The notes: generated from the sequence alone by a model not told the origin. A stretch of 64,000 nucleotides of DNA from Solibacillus sp. FSL W7-1464 (GCF_038004425.1 NZ_JBBORC010000001.1:2209001-2273000); one strand, 5' to 3'; shown: positions 42,776 to 51,043, numbered from the stretch's first letter. A program made the numbers and translations.

Positions 42776-42800
42776 TTTCCCTAAATCATTCGAGTTAATC
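42776..42800 (-). promoter_or_regulatory. Possible SigB promoter of the pyruvate oxidase-like gene
   Basis: Minus strand: GATTAA (42795-42800), 13 bases, GGGAAA (42776-42781). It matches 5 of 6 and 4 of 6 consensus positions with the same 13-base spacer as the promoter at 40962. It ends about 80 bases before the start. Confidence 0.5.
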
Positions 42801-42910
42801 TATCTTTTTCAATGGAATGTATATAATAACTCGTCAGGAAATTTTGGAAATATCTTTTCTTCGTGGTTTTTTCAAGGTTGTGCTATATTCAAAATGTCAG
42901 GAGTGATTTG

Positions 42911-43336
42911 ATGAAGAAATTTTTAACGATAACTGTAATTATTCTTGTTTTACTCGGAGCAGCGGGTTATGCTGTGTGGCATTTTGGGACAAATATCGCC
43001 TCCGAAAAAATCGTCGAGCAAGTGGAAGCGAATTTAAATGAAGAAGATAAAGAAGAAGTGAAATCCTATATTGCAAAAGATCCGAAGCTTCAGGAAATTG
43101 TAAACGAAGCGGCAACTACGAACCCCGATGCTCTTCCCTTCCAAACGAAGGAAGAAGCAACTCGTCTGTTAATAAAAAAAGTAGGCATTAATCGTTTACT
43201 AACGATTCAGGAGCAGGCGCAAAACGGTTCAATCAGTATCGATGAAGTAGTATCCGAAATGGAAGGTACGCTTTCAGATGAGGAAATTTCTGCGCTAAAA
43301 TATGTTCTGTATAAGGAATTGTATAACCAGAATTAG
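42911..43336 (+). CDS. Uncharacterised anchored protein
   Basis: 141 residues. One N-terminal membrane anchor (FLTITVIILVLLGAAGYAVWHF) is followed by an acidic, helical outer part (EKIVEQVEANLNEEDKEEVK, VNEAATTNPDALPFQTKEEA). Family not recognised with confidence. AGGAGTGATTTG precedes the ATG at 42911; the frame from 42863 lacks one. Confidence 0.6.
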   Translation: MKKFLTITVIILVLLGAAGYAVWHFGTNIASEKIVEQVEANLNEEDKEEVKSYIAKDPKLQEIVNEAATTNPDALPFQTKEEATRLLIKKVGINRLLTIQEQAQNGSISIDEVVSEMEGTLSDEEISALKYVLYKELYNQN

Positions 43337-43381
43337 TCACTTGTTATCTTTAGCAACAGCTTCATATTGGTGAATCAAAAT

Positions 43382-43419
43382 AAAACTCGATTTCGAATAA
43401 ACGGAATCGAGTTTTTTTA
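43382..43419 (+). terminator. Terminator
   Basis: AAAACTCGATTTC and GGAATCGAGTTTTTTT pair around GAATAAAC and end in seven T. It lies just downstream of the anchored-protein gene. Confidence 0.88.
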
Positions 43420-43491
43420 ATGTATTTTTGATTGCTTATAGCCATAATAAAGTATATTTACTTTGCATTGACCCAGTTAGGAGGAACAAAA

Positions 43492-44115
43492 ATAAAAAAG
43501 CGGCCATATATTTTAGGGATTTTTACATTTGTTGTATTCTGCATTTTATGGATAACGTTTGAAACTGCGTACATTCAGGCTTTTGATCAAAGGGCTTTTG
43601 AATTACTCTACGGAAATAAATTCATTACACGGTTTCATCATTTAGGTGAAACTAACTTTATTTTTACTGTCGCAGTCATTCTTTGTATCATGATTTGGAT
43701 TCGCAAAAAAGATTATAGACTGATTGGTTTTGTTATTTTTTCCGTAGGCGGCGGATACGGGTTATATCAACTGTTAAAACGCCTGATTGAAAGGCCGCGT
43801 CCGGATAGAGCGGATCAATTTTCCACATTTAGTTTTCCTTCAGGACATGCTGTACATGGTTTATTGTATTTATTTACGATCGCATATGTACTAAACCGAC
43901 TTTACAATTTCAATAAAGCATCACTGATTATATGGATGGCAACTGTTATTTTAACTTTACTAATCGGAATTTCCCGAATTACAGAGGCTCGTCACTTCGC
44001 TTCAGATGTGATGGCTGGTTGGTCTCTTGGCTATAGCTGGTTTATGCTTTGCTTATGGTTTTATATAAGAAGTAAAAAAATTAAACGCTCAGAAAATAAC
44101 CATTCCGAAACTTAG
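43492..44115 (+). CDS. PAP2 family phosphatase, probable ATA start
   Basis: About 207 residues of the PAP2/lipid phosphatase family with six membrane segments. The three phosphatase motifs are complete: KRLIERPRP (KxxxxxxRP), PSGH, and SRITEARHFASD (SRxxxxxHxxxD). It probably acts on undecaprenyl pyrophosphate, phosphatidic acid or a similar lipid. A perfect AGGAGG (43479-43484) is followed by seven bases and ATA AAA AAG; the canonical alternatives (TTG 43432, TTG 43468) lack a ribosome site. I therefore place the start at ATA 43492, an unusual codon. Confidence 0.7.
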   Translation: MKKRPYILGIFTFVVFCILWITFETAYIQAFDQRAFELLYGNKFITRFHHLGETNFIFTVAVILCIMIWIRKKDYRLIGFVIFSVGGGYGLYQLLKRLIERPRPDRADQFSTFSFPSGHAVHGLLYLFTIAYVLNRLYNFNKASLIIWMATVILTLLIGISRITEARHFASDVMAGWSLGYSWFMLCLWFYIRSKKIKRSENNHSET

Positions 44116-44214
44116 ATAAGTTTACGAAAGTAGGTCAGTGTAAAGCCTCCTTCGAATAATTTTATAAATTTAGGTGAGAATAGTAACAGCACTAGGTTCG
44201 AAGGATGTGACACT

Positions 44215-44916
44215 GTGGACTTTTTTTACGCTCAAGAATCTCTTACTGCAATTCAATGGATATTAAGGGCAATTGTCGCCTTTTTTTTCTTATTTTTTGT
44301 AGTCAAAATAATGGGATTGCGTTCGTTTTCCCAACTACGATTACTTGATTATACAATGGCGATACTCATTGGTAATATCATCGCCCATCCATTATCAGAT
44401 GAAGGGTTAGGATTGGAAGGTTCCTTAATTTCCATGTCTGTTTTAGTCGTGCTTTATTTAGGTTGTTTATATGTAATGAGAAAGTTTATCCCGTTTAGAG
44501 AATTTGTAGCTCCTCCCCCAATCCCTCTCGTTAAAAATGGGGAAATTAATGTAAAGAATTTAAAAAAAGCCAGAATCACAATAGATGTTGTTTTATCTGA
44601 ACTTAGAAAACAAAGTATTTCCGATATCAATAAAGTCGCGTTAGCGCTATGGGAACCGGATGGAAAGATATCAATTTTCCTGTCACCTGACCATCAGCCT
44701 GTAACAAAGTCAGATCTCAAGATTACATCCCAACCTTTTTCCTATCCGGTGACGATTATTAAAGAGGGTAAGATCAATTATGAAGCTTTAAGTAATTCAT
44801 CCTTTACTGAAGAAACCCTTAAAAGTACTGTAAACAAAACTTATAATGTAGAAATTAACGCGATCTTGCTTGCAACAATCGATCAAAATAATCAACTGCA
44901 AATTTTCCTCAAGTAG
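44215..44916 (+). CDS. DUF421 membrane protein (second copy)
   Basis: 233 residues. Membrane segments are at about 17-37, 50-66 and 72-90; the DUF421 landmark is VVKIMGLRSFSQLRLLDYTMAILIGNI, then LVKNGEINVKNLKKARIT and the C-terminal DUF421 block. It is only distantly similar to the gene at 11901. Start GTG 44215 follows AAGGATG. It overlaps the convergent GNAT gene by eight bases. Confidence 0.83.
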   Translation: MDFFYAQESLTAIQWILRAIVAFFFLFFVVKIMGLRSFSQLRLLDYTMAILIGNIIAHPLSDEGLGLEGSLISMSVLVVLYLGCLYVMRKFIPFREFVAPPPIPLVKNGEINVKNLKKARITIDVVLSELRKQSISDINKVALALWEPDGKISIFLSPDHQPVTKSDLKITSQPFSYPVTIIKEGKINYEALSNSSFTEETLKSTVNKTYNVEINAILLATIDQNNQLQIFLK

Positions 44917-45382
44917 AAACAGTTAGATTTTTTTGCATAGTTACAGCTGGAATTTCATCACCATTTTGATTAATGATGATTTCTTCCTTCACGATTTTAT
45001 ATCCCAATTTTGAATAAAGCCCGATATTATTTTTTTCACTTTTTCGAACTTTGCATTTTGAGACAAATATATTGTTTTGCACAGCGTAGCCTTCTAAATA
45101 TTTCACCAAATTAGTTGCTACGCCCTTCCCTTGGTTCTCAGGTAAAACAGACAGTCTTGAAAAATAAATAAACTCATCATTTAAAACACATTTCACGAGT
45201 GCTATTAATTCATCGTTATCGTATACCCCGAACATTTCTGTCCCTTGTTTTACTTCAGTAATAATGGAGTCTGCTGTATCATTTAATGCACTGGACGGTT
45301 GCGGATTTGTCTCGTAACTCTTGAATGCGTGATGGATCACTTTCACCGCTTTTGCTGGATCAATATTCATTTCAATTTTCAA
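44909..45382 (-). CDS. GNAT family N-acetyltransferase
   Basis: 157 residues. The acetyl-CoA loop is in SVLPENQGKGVATNLVKYL (near 87-105), with LYSKLGYKIVKEE after it. TTG 45382 is the likely start (GAAGGGGGTATTTA upstream); the frame is open six codons further. The substrate is unknown. It is convergent with, and overlaps, the DUF421 gene. Confidence 0.82.
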   Translation of the reverse strand: MKIEMNIDPAKAVKVIHHAFKSYETNPQPSSALNDTADSIITEVKQGTEMFGVYDNDELIALVKCVLNDEFIYFSRLSVLPENQGKGVATNLVKYLEGYAVQNNIFVSKCKVRKSEKNNIGLYSKLGYKIVKEEIIINQNGDEIPAVTMQKNLTVST

Positions 45383-45457
45383 ATAAATACCCCCTTCCAA
45401 TAATTATAAGTATTTATTTATAATTATACATATATTGCAAAATAAGTAAATTAAAAA

Positions 45458-45494
45458 AAGAACACTTTTCTTATATCAGAAAAATGTTCTATCT
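45458..45494 (-). terminator. Terminator of the 47-residue gene
   Basis: AAGAACACTTTTC and GAAAAATGTTCT form a stem around TTATATCA; on the minus strand it ends in TTTTTTT. Confidence 0.75.
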
Positions 45495-45570
45495 AGTCAT
45501 ATTTATTTAACCTCAAAATCACTTAGCAGATCAAGTCCTTGTATAGTAATGCATGATGAATGATGAGAAT

Positions 45571-45714
45571 TCAATTCTTATAAAGAAATTCAGCGATCGA
45601 ATAAACTATAGAAATAAAGGGTAGCGCAACAAAAAAGAAAAACCAGAAGAAATCTGCATTGTTAATTTTAAGCCCAGGTTTCACTTCTTTTTTTGCTTTT
45701 ACACCAATCTCCAT
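45571..45714 (-). CDS. Small membrane protein of 47 residues
   Basis: The frame MEIGVKAKKEVKPGLKINNA is followed by one very aromatic membrane segment (DFFWFFFFVALPFISIVYSIAEF). AAAGGAGTG lies seven bases before the ATG, and a clean terminator lies downstream, which together support a real gene. Function unknown. Confidence 0.6.
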   Translation of the reverse strand: MEIGVKAKKEVKPGLKINNADFFWFFFFVALPFISIVYSIAEFLYKN

Positions 45715-45846
45715 TACTACACTCCTTTACTACATAATTTTGTAGAAGATTCACTTCTAATTTATCCAAAACTGTAGTAAATCATATACCCTTTCTTTTG
45801 GGAAAGCAACCTATTTATCAAGAAAATTTAAATGCGTTCTTTTGGA

Positions 45847-46257
45847 TTATCTTTCAATATAAATTACATCATCTGAAGGCTCAAGATACTCTTTATCTCC
45901 TAAAGAAAAAGTGGTATGTAAACGTTCAATTACCGCATACTGGACAGCTTTACCCTCCTTGACAAAAACCAATAGATAAATATCATCTCTCGATTCAATG
46001 TTGCTTGGATCCGTGAAGTTAACGCCGGTCTGTTCTTCTATGCCTGCTTGTGTCGTGTAAGGCTGAATTAAAAACGCCTTGTCCCATTCGAAATCGTCAA
46101 ATGTGTTTAAAGAAGTTTTGCTTGTACTGTTATCGGATACCATAATAATCGAAGAATGCAGTCTTTTTTCAATTTCTGTATTCCGTTTAATATCGTTGTC
46201 GCTACAACCGGTTATCAATAACAAGGATACCAATATAACTGAAATTTGTTTTATCAA
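45847..46257 (-). CDS. Uncharacterised lipoprotein
   Basis: 136 residues. The signal ends at the lipobox LITGC (Cys18). The mature part has a polar, Thr- and Asp-rich start and a beta-rich end (DDIYLLVFVKEGKAVQYAVIERL). Start is TTG 46257 with AAAAGGGGAATCG upstream. Family not recognised. It lies beside the ATTAGAA repeat array. Confidence 0.65.
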   Translation of the reverse strand: MIKQISVILVSLLLITGCSDNDIKRNTEIEKRLHSSIIMVSDNSTSKTSLNTFDDFEWDKAFLIQPYTTQAGIEEQTGVNFTDPSNIESRDDIYLLVFVKEGKAVQYAVIERLHTTFSLGDKEYLEPSDDVIYIER

Positions 46258-46391
46258 TACGATTCCCCTTTTATGAAAACAGACGCGGATTCTTGTTCAA
46301 GAACTGTGTCTTTCAATGTAGTTATGGAGCAAAATCCATTATACCTGTAAACAATAAGAAAACGCTAATATCCAAAAAATAAAGAGGGAAC

Positions 46392-46995
46392 TTCCGGGCA
46401 GGATATTGGAACTTTCACGGATATTATTAGAACAATCTATTTATGGAGAATTTTCTCCACAGGCTTATTGACTATATTAGAAGATTTGAGCGGTTATTAG
46501 AACTTCCGAGCGAGATATTGGAACTTTTGCAGATTTTATTAGAACAATTTATTTATTGAGAATTTTCTTCACAGGCTTATGGATTTTATTAGAAGATTTG
46601 AGCGGATATTAGAACTTCCGGGCAGGATATTAGAACTTTTGCTGATTTTATTAGAACAATTTATCCATGGAAATTTTCTTCGCAGGCTTATTGAATATAT
46701 TAGAAGACTTGAGCGGATATTAGAACTTCCGGGTGGGATATTAGAACTTTTGCTGATTTTATTAGAACAATTTATTCATGGAGAATTTTCTTCGCAGGCT
46801 TATTGATTATATTAGAAGATTTGAGCGGTTATTAGAACTTCCGGGCAGGATATTTGAAGATTTGCGGATAATATTAGAACAAATCACCTACTTATTAGAA
46901 CAACCGACACTTATATTAGAAAATCTCACTTTTATTAGAAGATTAAAAAATATATTAGAACAACTCAGCCCTTTATTAGAAAATGAAGCGCCGGG
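46392..46995 (+). repeat. ATTAGAA array: 23 motifs mostly 19-21 bases apart
   Basis: ATTAGAA (occasionally ATTGGAA or ATTTGAA) starts at 46405, 46426, 46476, 46496, 46517, 46538, 46588, 46608, 46629, 46650, 46699, 46719, 46740, 46761, 46811, 46831, 46852, 46873, 46894, 46915, 46934, 46954 and 46975. Steps are 19-21 bases, with four gaps of 49-50 where the motif has decayed. The left part is also a 111-112 bp tandem repeat (copies aligned at 46461, 46573, 46684 and 46796). Short open frames across it read ILExxxx heptads, but the 112-bp period breaks the frame. Function unknown. Confidence 0.9.
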
Positions 46996-47055
46996 TGAAA
47001 AGAATTAAAGAGAGAACGGGAATTAACTTTCTCTCCTTTTCTTTCGATAGCGCCA

Positions 47056-47121
47056 AACTAATATCGGTCTTTCTTCTATACGCTGCCCCTTATACGAAAT
47101 TGTAGGGGACCGATATTAGTT
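47056..47121 (-). repeat. Long hairpin next to the array
   Basis: AACTAATATCGGTC (47056-47069) and GACCGATATTAGTT (47108-47121) are perfect 14-bp arms; inside, CCCCT and AGGGG pair again. The right arm includes the stop codon of the reductase gene. It may act as a terminator, though T-runs are poor. Confidence 0.6.
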
Positions 47122-47682
47122 GCCTTCATATTGGTAAATGATTTGTACAACACCGGAAGAGAATGTTCTAGTACTCACAACTTTTAAATTTAATCTCTCT
47201 TTAATATCGATAAACAGCGGCTTGCCTGCACCCAATACGACTGGATGGATAGACAATCTGAATTCATCGACAAGCCCTAAATTGATAAAAGTAGTAATGA
47301 GGCTTGCCCCGCCATATAGCCAAATATCCTTACCAGGTTTATTCTTTAATTTAATCACTTCATCACGGATGTTATCATTTATAAATTTTGCTTCATGACC
47401 GGCCCCGTTTTGAGTTCTGGAAAACACATACTTCTCTTTACTATGAACCAGATTCCACATTTCCTTTTCGGTTTCGGAGCTCACTTCTTCAGGAATATAC
47501 TGTCCCCATAAGTCGTAGCTTTTCCTGCCGTAAAAAATGGTGTCTATTTGATTCAAAAAATCATTAAAGTTCATTTCCGGGTCCATAATGCACCAATCGA
47601 TTTCACCGTTTTTCCCTTCAATCAATCCATCCAGAGTAATTGCCAAATCTAAAATTACCCTTCTCACCGCTATATCTGCCAT
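47116..47682 (-). CDS. Dihydrofolate reductase family protein (RibD C-terminal-like)
   Basis: 188 residues of the RibD-C/DHFR-like reductase fold. It starts MADIAVRRVILDLAITLDGL and has YGRKSYDLWG, IWLYGGASLI (the nucleotide-binding GGxxL) and LSIHPVVLGAGKPLF, the family hallmarks. The true substrate is unknown; such stand-alone proteins are seldom antifolate targets. AAAGGAGAAAAAATT precedes ATG 47682; the longer frame to 47760 overlaps the neighbouring GNAT gene and is excluded. Confidence 0.87.
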   Translation of the reverse strand: MADIAVRRVILDLAITLDGLIEGKNGEIDWCIMDPEMNFNDFLNQIDTIFYGRKSYDLWGQYIPEEVSSETEKEMWNLVHSKEKYVFSRTQNGAGHEAKFINDNIRDEVIKLKNKPGKDIWLYGGASLITTFINLGLVDEFRLSIHPVVLGAGKPLFIDIKERLNLKVVSTRTFSSGVVQIIYQYEGN

Positions 47683-47707
47683 AATTTTTTCTCCTTTTTG
47701 ATGCAGC

Positions 47708-48220
47708 TTATTTCCACTCTTCACCCAAAATCGCGTAATAGTATTCATCCCACCACTCATCCCCGTTTGGAATGCATTTTTTGAAATACCCTTCCCTTCT
47801 CATACCGATTTTCTCCATGACACGATACGACGGCGGATTTTGCGGCTGGCAAGTTGCGATCACTCTATGTAGCTTCATTTCTTCAAAGGCATATTGTAAC
47901 ATTCCATGAGCCGCTTCAGTAGCATACCCTTTATTATAAAATTCCGGATTGAATACCCAGCCGATTTCATATGTATGGTCGCCGAAATATTTACCGAAAA
48001 ATAGATGCCCTATCAACGTATTTTCACCTTTCAGTATGACCGCGAACTTTTCCGCTTCCTCCCCCATATTTTGTTCGATAAATTCTTTTGCCGTTTCTTC
48101 TGTAAAAACCCCTTCAGGTATATATTTCATCACATTGGTATTGGAAGTATATTCATATACCGCTTGTAAATCGGTCATTTTAAAATTCCGTATTAATAAT
48201 CTTTCGGTTTCGACGTGCAT
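47708..48220 (-). CDS. GNAT acetyltransferase of the RimJ/RimL type
   Basis: 170 residues. It begins MHVETERLLIRNFKMTDLQA, has YEIGWVFNPEFYNKGYATEA (acetyl-CoA loop) and MEKIGMRREGYFKKC near the end, all typical of RimL-like ribosomal protein or small-molecule acetyltransferases. TATGGAGGTAAG precedes the ATG. It ends 25 bases before the reductase start, so the two may share an mRNA. Confidence 0.88.
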   Translation of the reverse strand: MHVETERLLIRNFKMTDLQAVYEYTSNTNVMKYIPEGVFTEETAKEFIEQNMGEEAEKFAVILKGENTLIGHLFFGKYFGDHTYEIGWVFNPEFYNKGYATEAAHGMLQYAFEEMKLHRVIATCQPQNPPSYRVMEKIGMRREGYFKKCIPNGDEWWDEYYYAILGEEWK

Positions 48221-48307
48221 TCTCTTACCTCCATATTAACTATTATTTTCTAGTTTCGACATCAAATGTTTGATTACCTTTAAAAAAATGCCCTGACTAC
48301 TTCAAAC

Positions 48308-48342
48308 AAAAAATCCTCGCCAAATGAACTGGCGAGGATAGC
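48308..48342 (-). terminator. Terminator of the alkaline phosphatase gene
   Basis: ATCCTCGCC (48313-48321) and GGCGAGGAT (48331-48339) pair perfectly and run into seven T on the minus strand. Confidence 0.9.
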
Positions 48343-48349
48343 TTAGCAT

Positions 48350-50008
48350 TTACTTTAAATTCTTAATAGTTTCTTTTGAAATATAGAATCCACTTTCATT
48401 GTATACGCTGATTGTATTAGTTTGAATCTCAGTTGCTGTTACTTTGCCTGATTTATCCATTGTTTTCTTTATGATTATATCCTTATTTTCAGGGATTTCA
48501 AACGTAGTCGAACCTTTCTTCACTACAAGGACCGCGTTTTCCTTATCCGATAGGTCGATTGAAGTCGTCATGCCTTTACCATTCAGCGCTATTTCTGCGT
48601 TTGTGTAAAGATCCTTTGTTAATTTATCCAATTTAATCCCCATGAAGCTGGCCATTTCTTTTGCTAAATCGGTATTGTCCACTAGTCCGGAAATTCGTTT
48701 TGGTCCATAAGAGTACAGGAATACGTCATCTCCCGTATGTCCACCAGTCGTGTATCCTAAATCCGCACGCTTTGATAATAGATTAACGAGTGTACCGGCA
48801 AGCTTCTTCGTTTCTGTTGCGTTTAGGGCAGCCGTTTCCTCTGCAGTTAAATTATCGAGTCCATATAGTTTCGCTACTTCAACTAAATTCGAGCGATCCG
48901 CCTTTAAGTGGCTTAGTGCGCCTTCGACTGTCATCGTTGCCTTCTTCAATGGATTAATATAATTGGAAATATTAATTTTGTCATATGTAGAGTTCGTGTT
49001 TTCATTACCGATTGTAATCCCGCTGTTGCCGTGGTCTGTTACCGCTATTACCATTGTATTTTTGTCTTTCTTCGCAAATTTCAGCGCTTCATTTACCGCA
49101 TCATCGAATGACAAAATATCCGTAACCATTCCGATTGGATCATTCGCATGGGCAGCCCAGTCGATTTTACTGCCTTCAATCATAAGGAAGAATCCGTCTT
49201 TATCTTTGTTCAGCGTATCGATTGCTGTTGACGTCATTTCCGCCAATGACGGTTCATGTGGATTTGTTTTCGTACGATCTAGTTCGTATGCTAACGAACT
49301 GCCGGCAAAACTTCCGTAAATTTTATCGGATTTCGTCGTTAGTAACTCATCGCGTGTCGTAACGAGATCATATCCTTTCTCTTCAATCACGCTAACTAGA
49401 TTTTCGCCATCTTTCCGGTTTTCTGATTTTAAGAAATCATAGCCACCACCAAGAATGACATCCATATTTTGATACACTTGCTGCTCGCCGATATCGTCAT
49501 AGTTACTGCGGGACGTTACATGTGATGAAAAGCTTGCCGGTGTCGCATGTTGGATTTCGGAAGTGGAAACAATTCCTGTTGCCTTGCCAAGTTGTTTCGC
49601 TCCTTCCAGCACATTGGCAACTGGTGTAAATGCATCGTTCGGATTCCCGTTAACACCTGGCATATCAATTACGGATGGCAGTACTCCTACATATCCGCTG
49701 TTTGATTTGTGACCTGTAGCAAGCGCCGTTCCAGCCGGTGCCGAGTCTGTAATCGCGGATTCGGCTGAATGCGTTGTCACACCACCTGTCAGAATTTCAT
49801 CCATTGCGAGACTCTCGCCTTTGTACCAGCGTGCCAACGATACCGCATTATTGCTGGAACCATCCATCACAAGCATGATGACATTTGTCGGATCCTTTTT
49901 CGCCTGTTTTGCTTCAGCCTCTGAATCAAACTGCATAACCGAAAGTGATGATACTGCTACTGTCCCCGCAAGTGCATACGTCAACCATTTTTTCTTGTTC
50001 TTCATCAA
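48350..50008 (-). CDS. Secreted alkaline phosphatase
   Basis: 552 residues. Residues 1-34 are a signal peptide (KKKWLTYALAGTVAVSSLSV, cleavage near AEAK). Metal and catalytic residues are Asp50 in MLVMDG, the nucleophile Ser89 in ITDSAPAGTA, IEGSKIDWAAHAND, VTDHGN and TTGGHTGDDV. The family core ends near 460, and about 90 further residues form a small C-terminal domain. It releases phosphate from monoesters outside the cell. AGGAGG precedes TTG 50008 (eight bases) and ATG 50005. TTTACA-type repeats upstream suggest phosphate control. Confidence 0.95.
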   Translation of the reverse strand: MMKNKKKWLTYALAGTVAVSSLSVMQFDSEAEAKQAKKDPTNVIMLVMDGSSNNAVSLARWYKGESLAMDEILTGGVTTHSAESAITDSAPAGTALATGHKSNSGYVGVLPSVIDMPGVNGNPNDAFTPVANVLEGAKQLGKATGIVSTSEIQHATPASFSSHVTSRSNYDDIGEQQVYQNMDVILGGGYDFLKSENRKDGENLVSVIEEKGYDLVTTRDELLTTKSDKIYGSFAGSSLAYELDRTKTNPHEPSLAEMTSTAIDTLNKDKDGFFLMIEGSKIDWAAHANDPIGMVTDILSFDDAVNEALKFAKKDKNTMVIAVTDHGNSGITIGNENTNSTYDKINISNYINPLKKATMTVEGALSHLKADRSNLVEVAKLYGLDNLTAEETAALNATETKKLAGTLVNLLSKRADLGYTTGGHTGDDVFLYSYGPKRISGLVDNTDLAKEMASFMGIKLDKLTKDLYTNAEIALNGKGMTTSIDLSDKENAVLVVKKGSTTFEIPENKDIIIKKTMDKSGKVTATEIQTNTISVYNESGFYISKETIKNLK

Positions 50009-50037
50009 TGAAATATCCTCCTAAGCAACCGCTAATT

Positions 50038-50115
50038 TGTAATTCGATTTCATTGTAAAGTTCCTTTGTAAATCTGGGATGCTAGATTTGTAAAACTATA
50101 TTGAGCCATTGTGAA
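50038..50115 (-). promoter_or_regulatory. TTTACA-type repeats upstream of the alkaline phosphatase gene (possible PhoP sites)
   Basis: On the minus strand, ATTACA (50038), TTTACA (50054), TTTACA (50067), TTTACA (50089) and TTCACA (50110) occur within 78 bp. PhoP boxes of Bacillus are TTxACA-like repeats with an 11-bp period; the 22-, 21- and 16-base steps only partly fit. The inference is plausible, not firm. Confidence 0.4.
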
Positions 50116-50126
50116 GTAATAAAAAA

Positions 50127-50156
50127 GAGTGAAGCGCTACTTGACGCTTCACCCGT
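50127..50156 (-). terminator. Terminator of the TauE gene
   Basis: GTGAAGCG and CGCTTCAC pair around CTACTTGA, followed on the minus strand by TCTTTTTTATT. Confidence 0.85.
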
Positions 50157-50163
50157 TACAATT

Positions 50164-50952
50164 TTATTTTTGTAAAATATCGATCCATATTTTAATAGCT
50201 GTGGCACCAATCATGATGGCAAGCAGCCATTGCAGTAATCTAACATTCATTTTCTGACCGACTTTTGCCCCAAGTGGTGCCGCGATGATACTTGCAACGA
50301 TCATAATGAAAGCCGGCCAATAGTCGACCTGGCCTGTCATTACTTTGCCGATACTCCCGCCAATTGAGGAGACGAACGTAATCGCCAAGCTTGTTGCGAT
50401 TGTAATCCGTGTTGGGATTTTTAACACCGTCAGCAGTATCGGTACGAGTAAAAAACCGCCTGCTGCCCCGACAATGCCTGATCCGATCCCGACGATGAGT
50501 GCAAGTATACTCGCCAATGCTTTATTGAATGAAATTTTTGTAGCATCTTCAACTGTTTTCCTCGGTATAAACATCATCACCGCAGCAATGACGGCTAGTA
50601 GCCCATACACAATATTCACGGCATCTTCAGATAAAAATCCCGAACCGTAACTGCCTATGAAACTGCCGATTAATATCGCCACCCCCATATATAGGATAAG
50701 CTCTCGATTCAGCAATCCGCTTTTCCGGTAAGCCCAAACCCCTGCAAGCGATGCGAATAATACTTGGACGGCACTAATGCCGGAAACTTCATGTGCGGTA
50801 AATGCGACTAAACCGAACAATGGCGGAATATAGAGCAGCATCGGGTATTTTATGATCGAACCGCCGACACCGAGCATGCCGGAAAGAAACGATCCGATAA
50901 ATCCAAGTGCAAAGATGACCGTTATATACATTACTGATAAATCGATTTCCAT
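50164..50952 (-). CDS. TauE/SafE family sulfite or organosulfur exporter
   Basis: 262 residues with about eight membrane segments. The duplicated family motif is visible as LSGMLGVGGSIIKYPMLL near the N terminus and VGAAGGFLLVPILL near 165. In the staphylococcal cst locus a TauE gene accompanies CstR, and export of sulfite or thiosulfate is the proposed role. Start 50952 follows GAAGGAAAG. It is separated from the tusA-like gene by a weak terminator, so it may have its own promoter. Confidence 0.88.
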   Translation of the reverse strand: MEIDLSVMYITVIFALGFIGSFLSGMLGVGGSIIKYPMLLYIPPLFGLVAFTAHEVSGISAVQVLFASLAGVWAYRKSGLLNRELILYMGVAILIGSFIGSYGSGFLSEDAVNIVYGLLAVIAAVMMFIPRKTVEDATKISFNKALASILALIVGIGSGIVGAAGGFLLVPILLTVLKIPTRITIATSLAITFVSSIGGSIGKVMTGQVDYWPAFIMIVASIIAAPLGAKVGQKMNVRLLQWLLAIMIGATAIKIWIDILQK

Positions 50953-51009
50953 ATGCTTTCCTTCTCTCAAAAATTCATTTATGCCTTTGCTAATACACTG
51001 TCGATATAG

Positions 51010-51040
51010 AAAGCGGATAGAAGCTTTTTCTACCCGCTAT
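51010..51040 (-). terminator. Hairpin after the TusA-like gene
   Basis: AGCGGATAGAA (51012-51022) pairs with TTCTACCCGCT (51028-51038), one wobble. The following minus-strand sequence is only mildly T-rich. Confidence 0.55.
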
Positions 51041-51043
51041 TTT

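Noticed and set aside
46392-46995. CRISPR array
   Set aside because: The constant part is only 7-8 bases with 12-14-base spacers, parts of the spacers are themselves repeated every 112 bp, and no cas genes are near.
46579-47008. Two open frames of about 75 codons over the ATTAGAA array as real genes
   Set aside because: They arise from the repeat, overlap in different frames, lack ribosome sites, and the 111-112 bp unit does not keep one frame.
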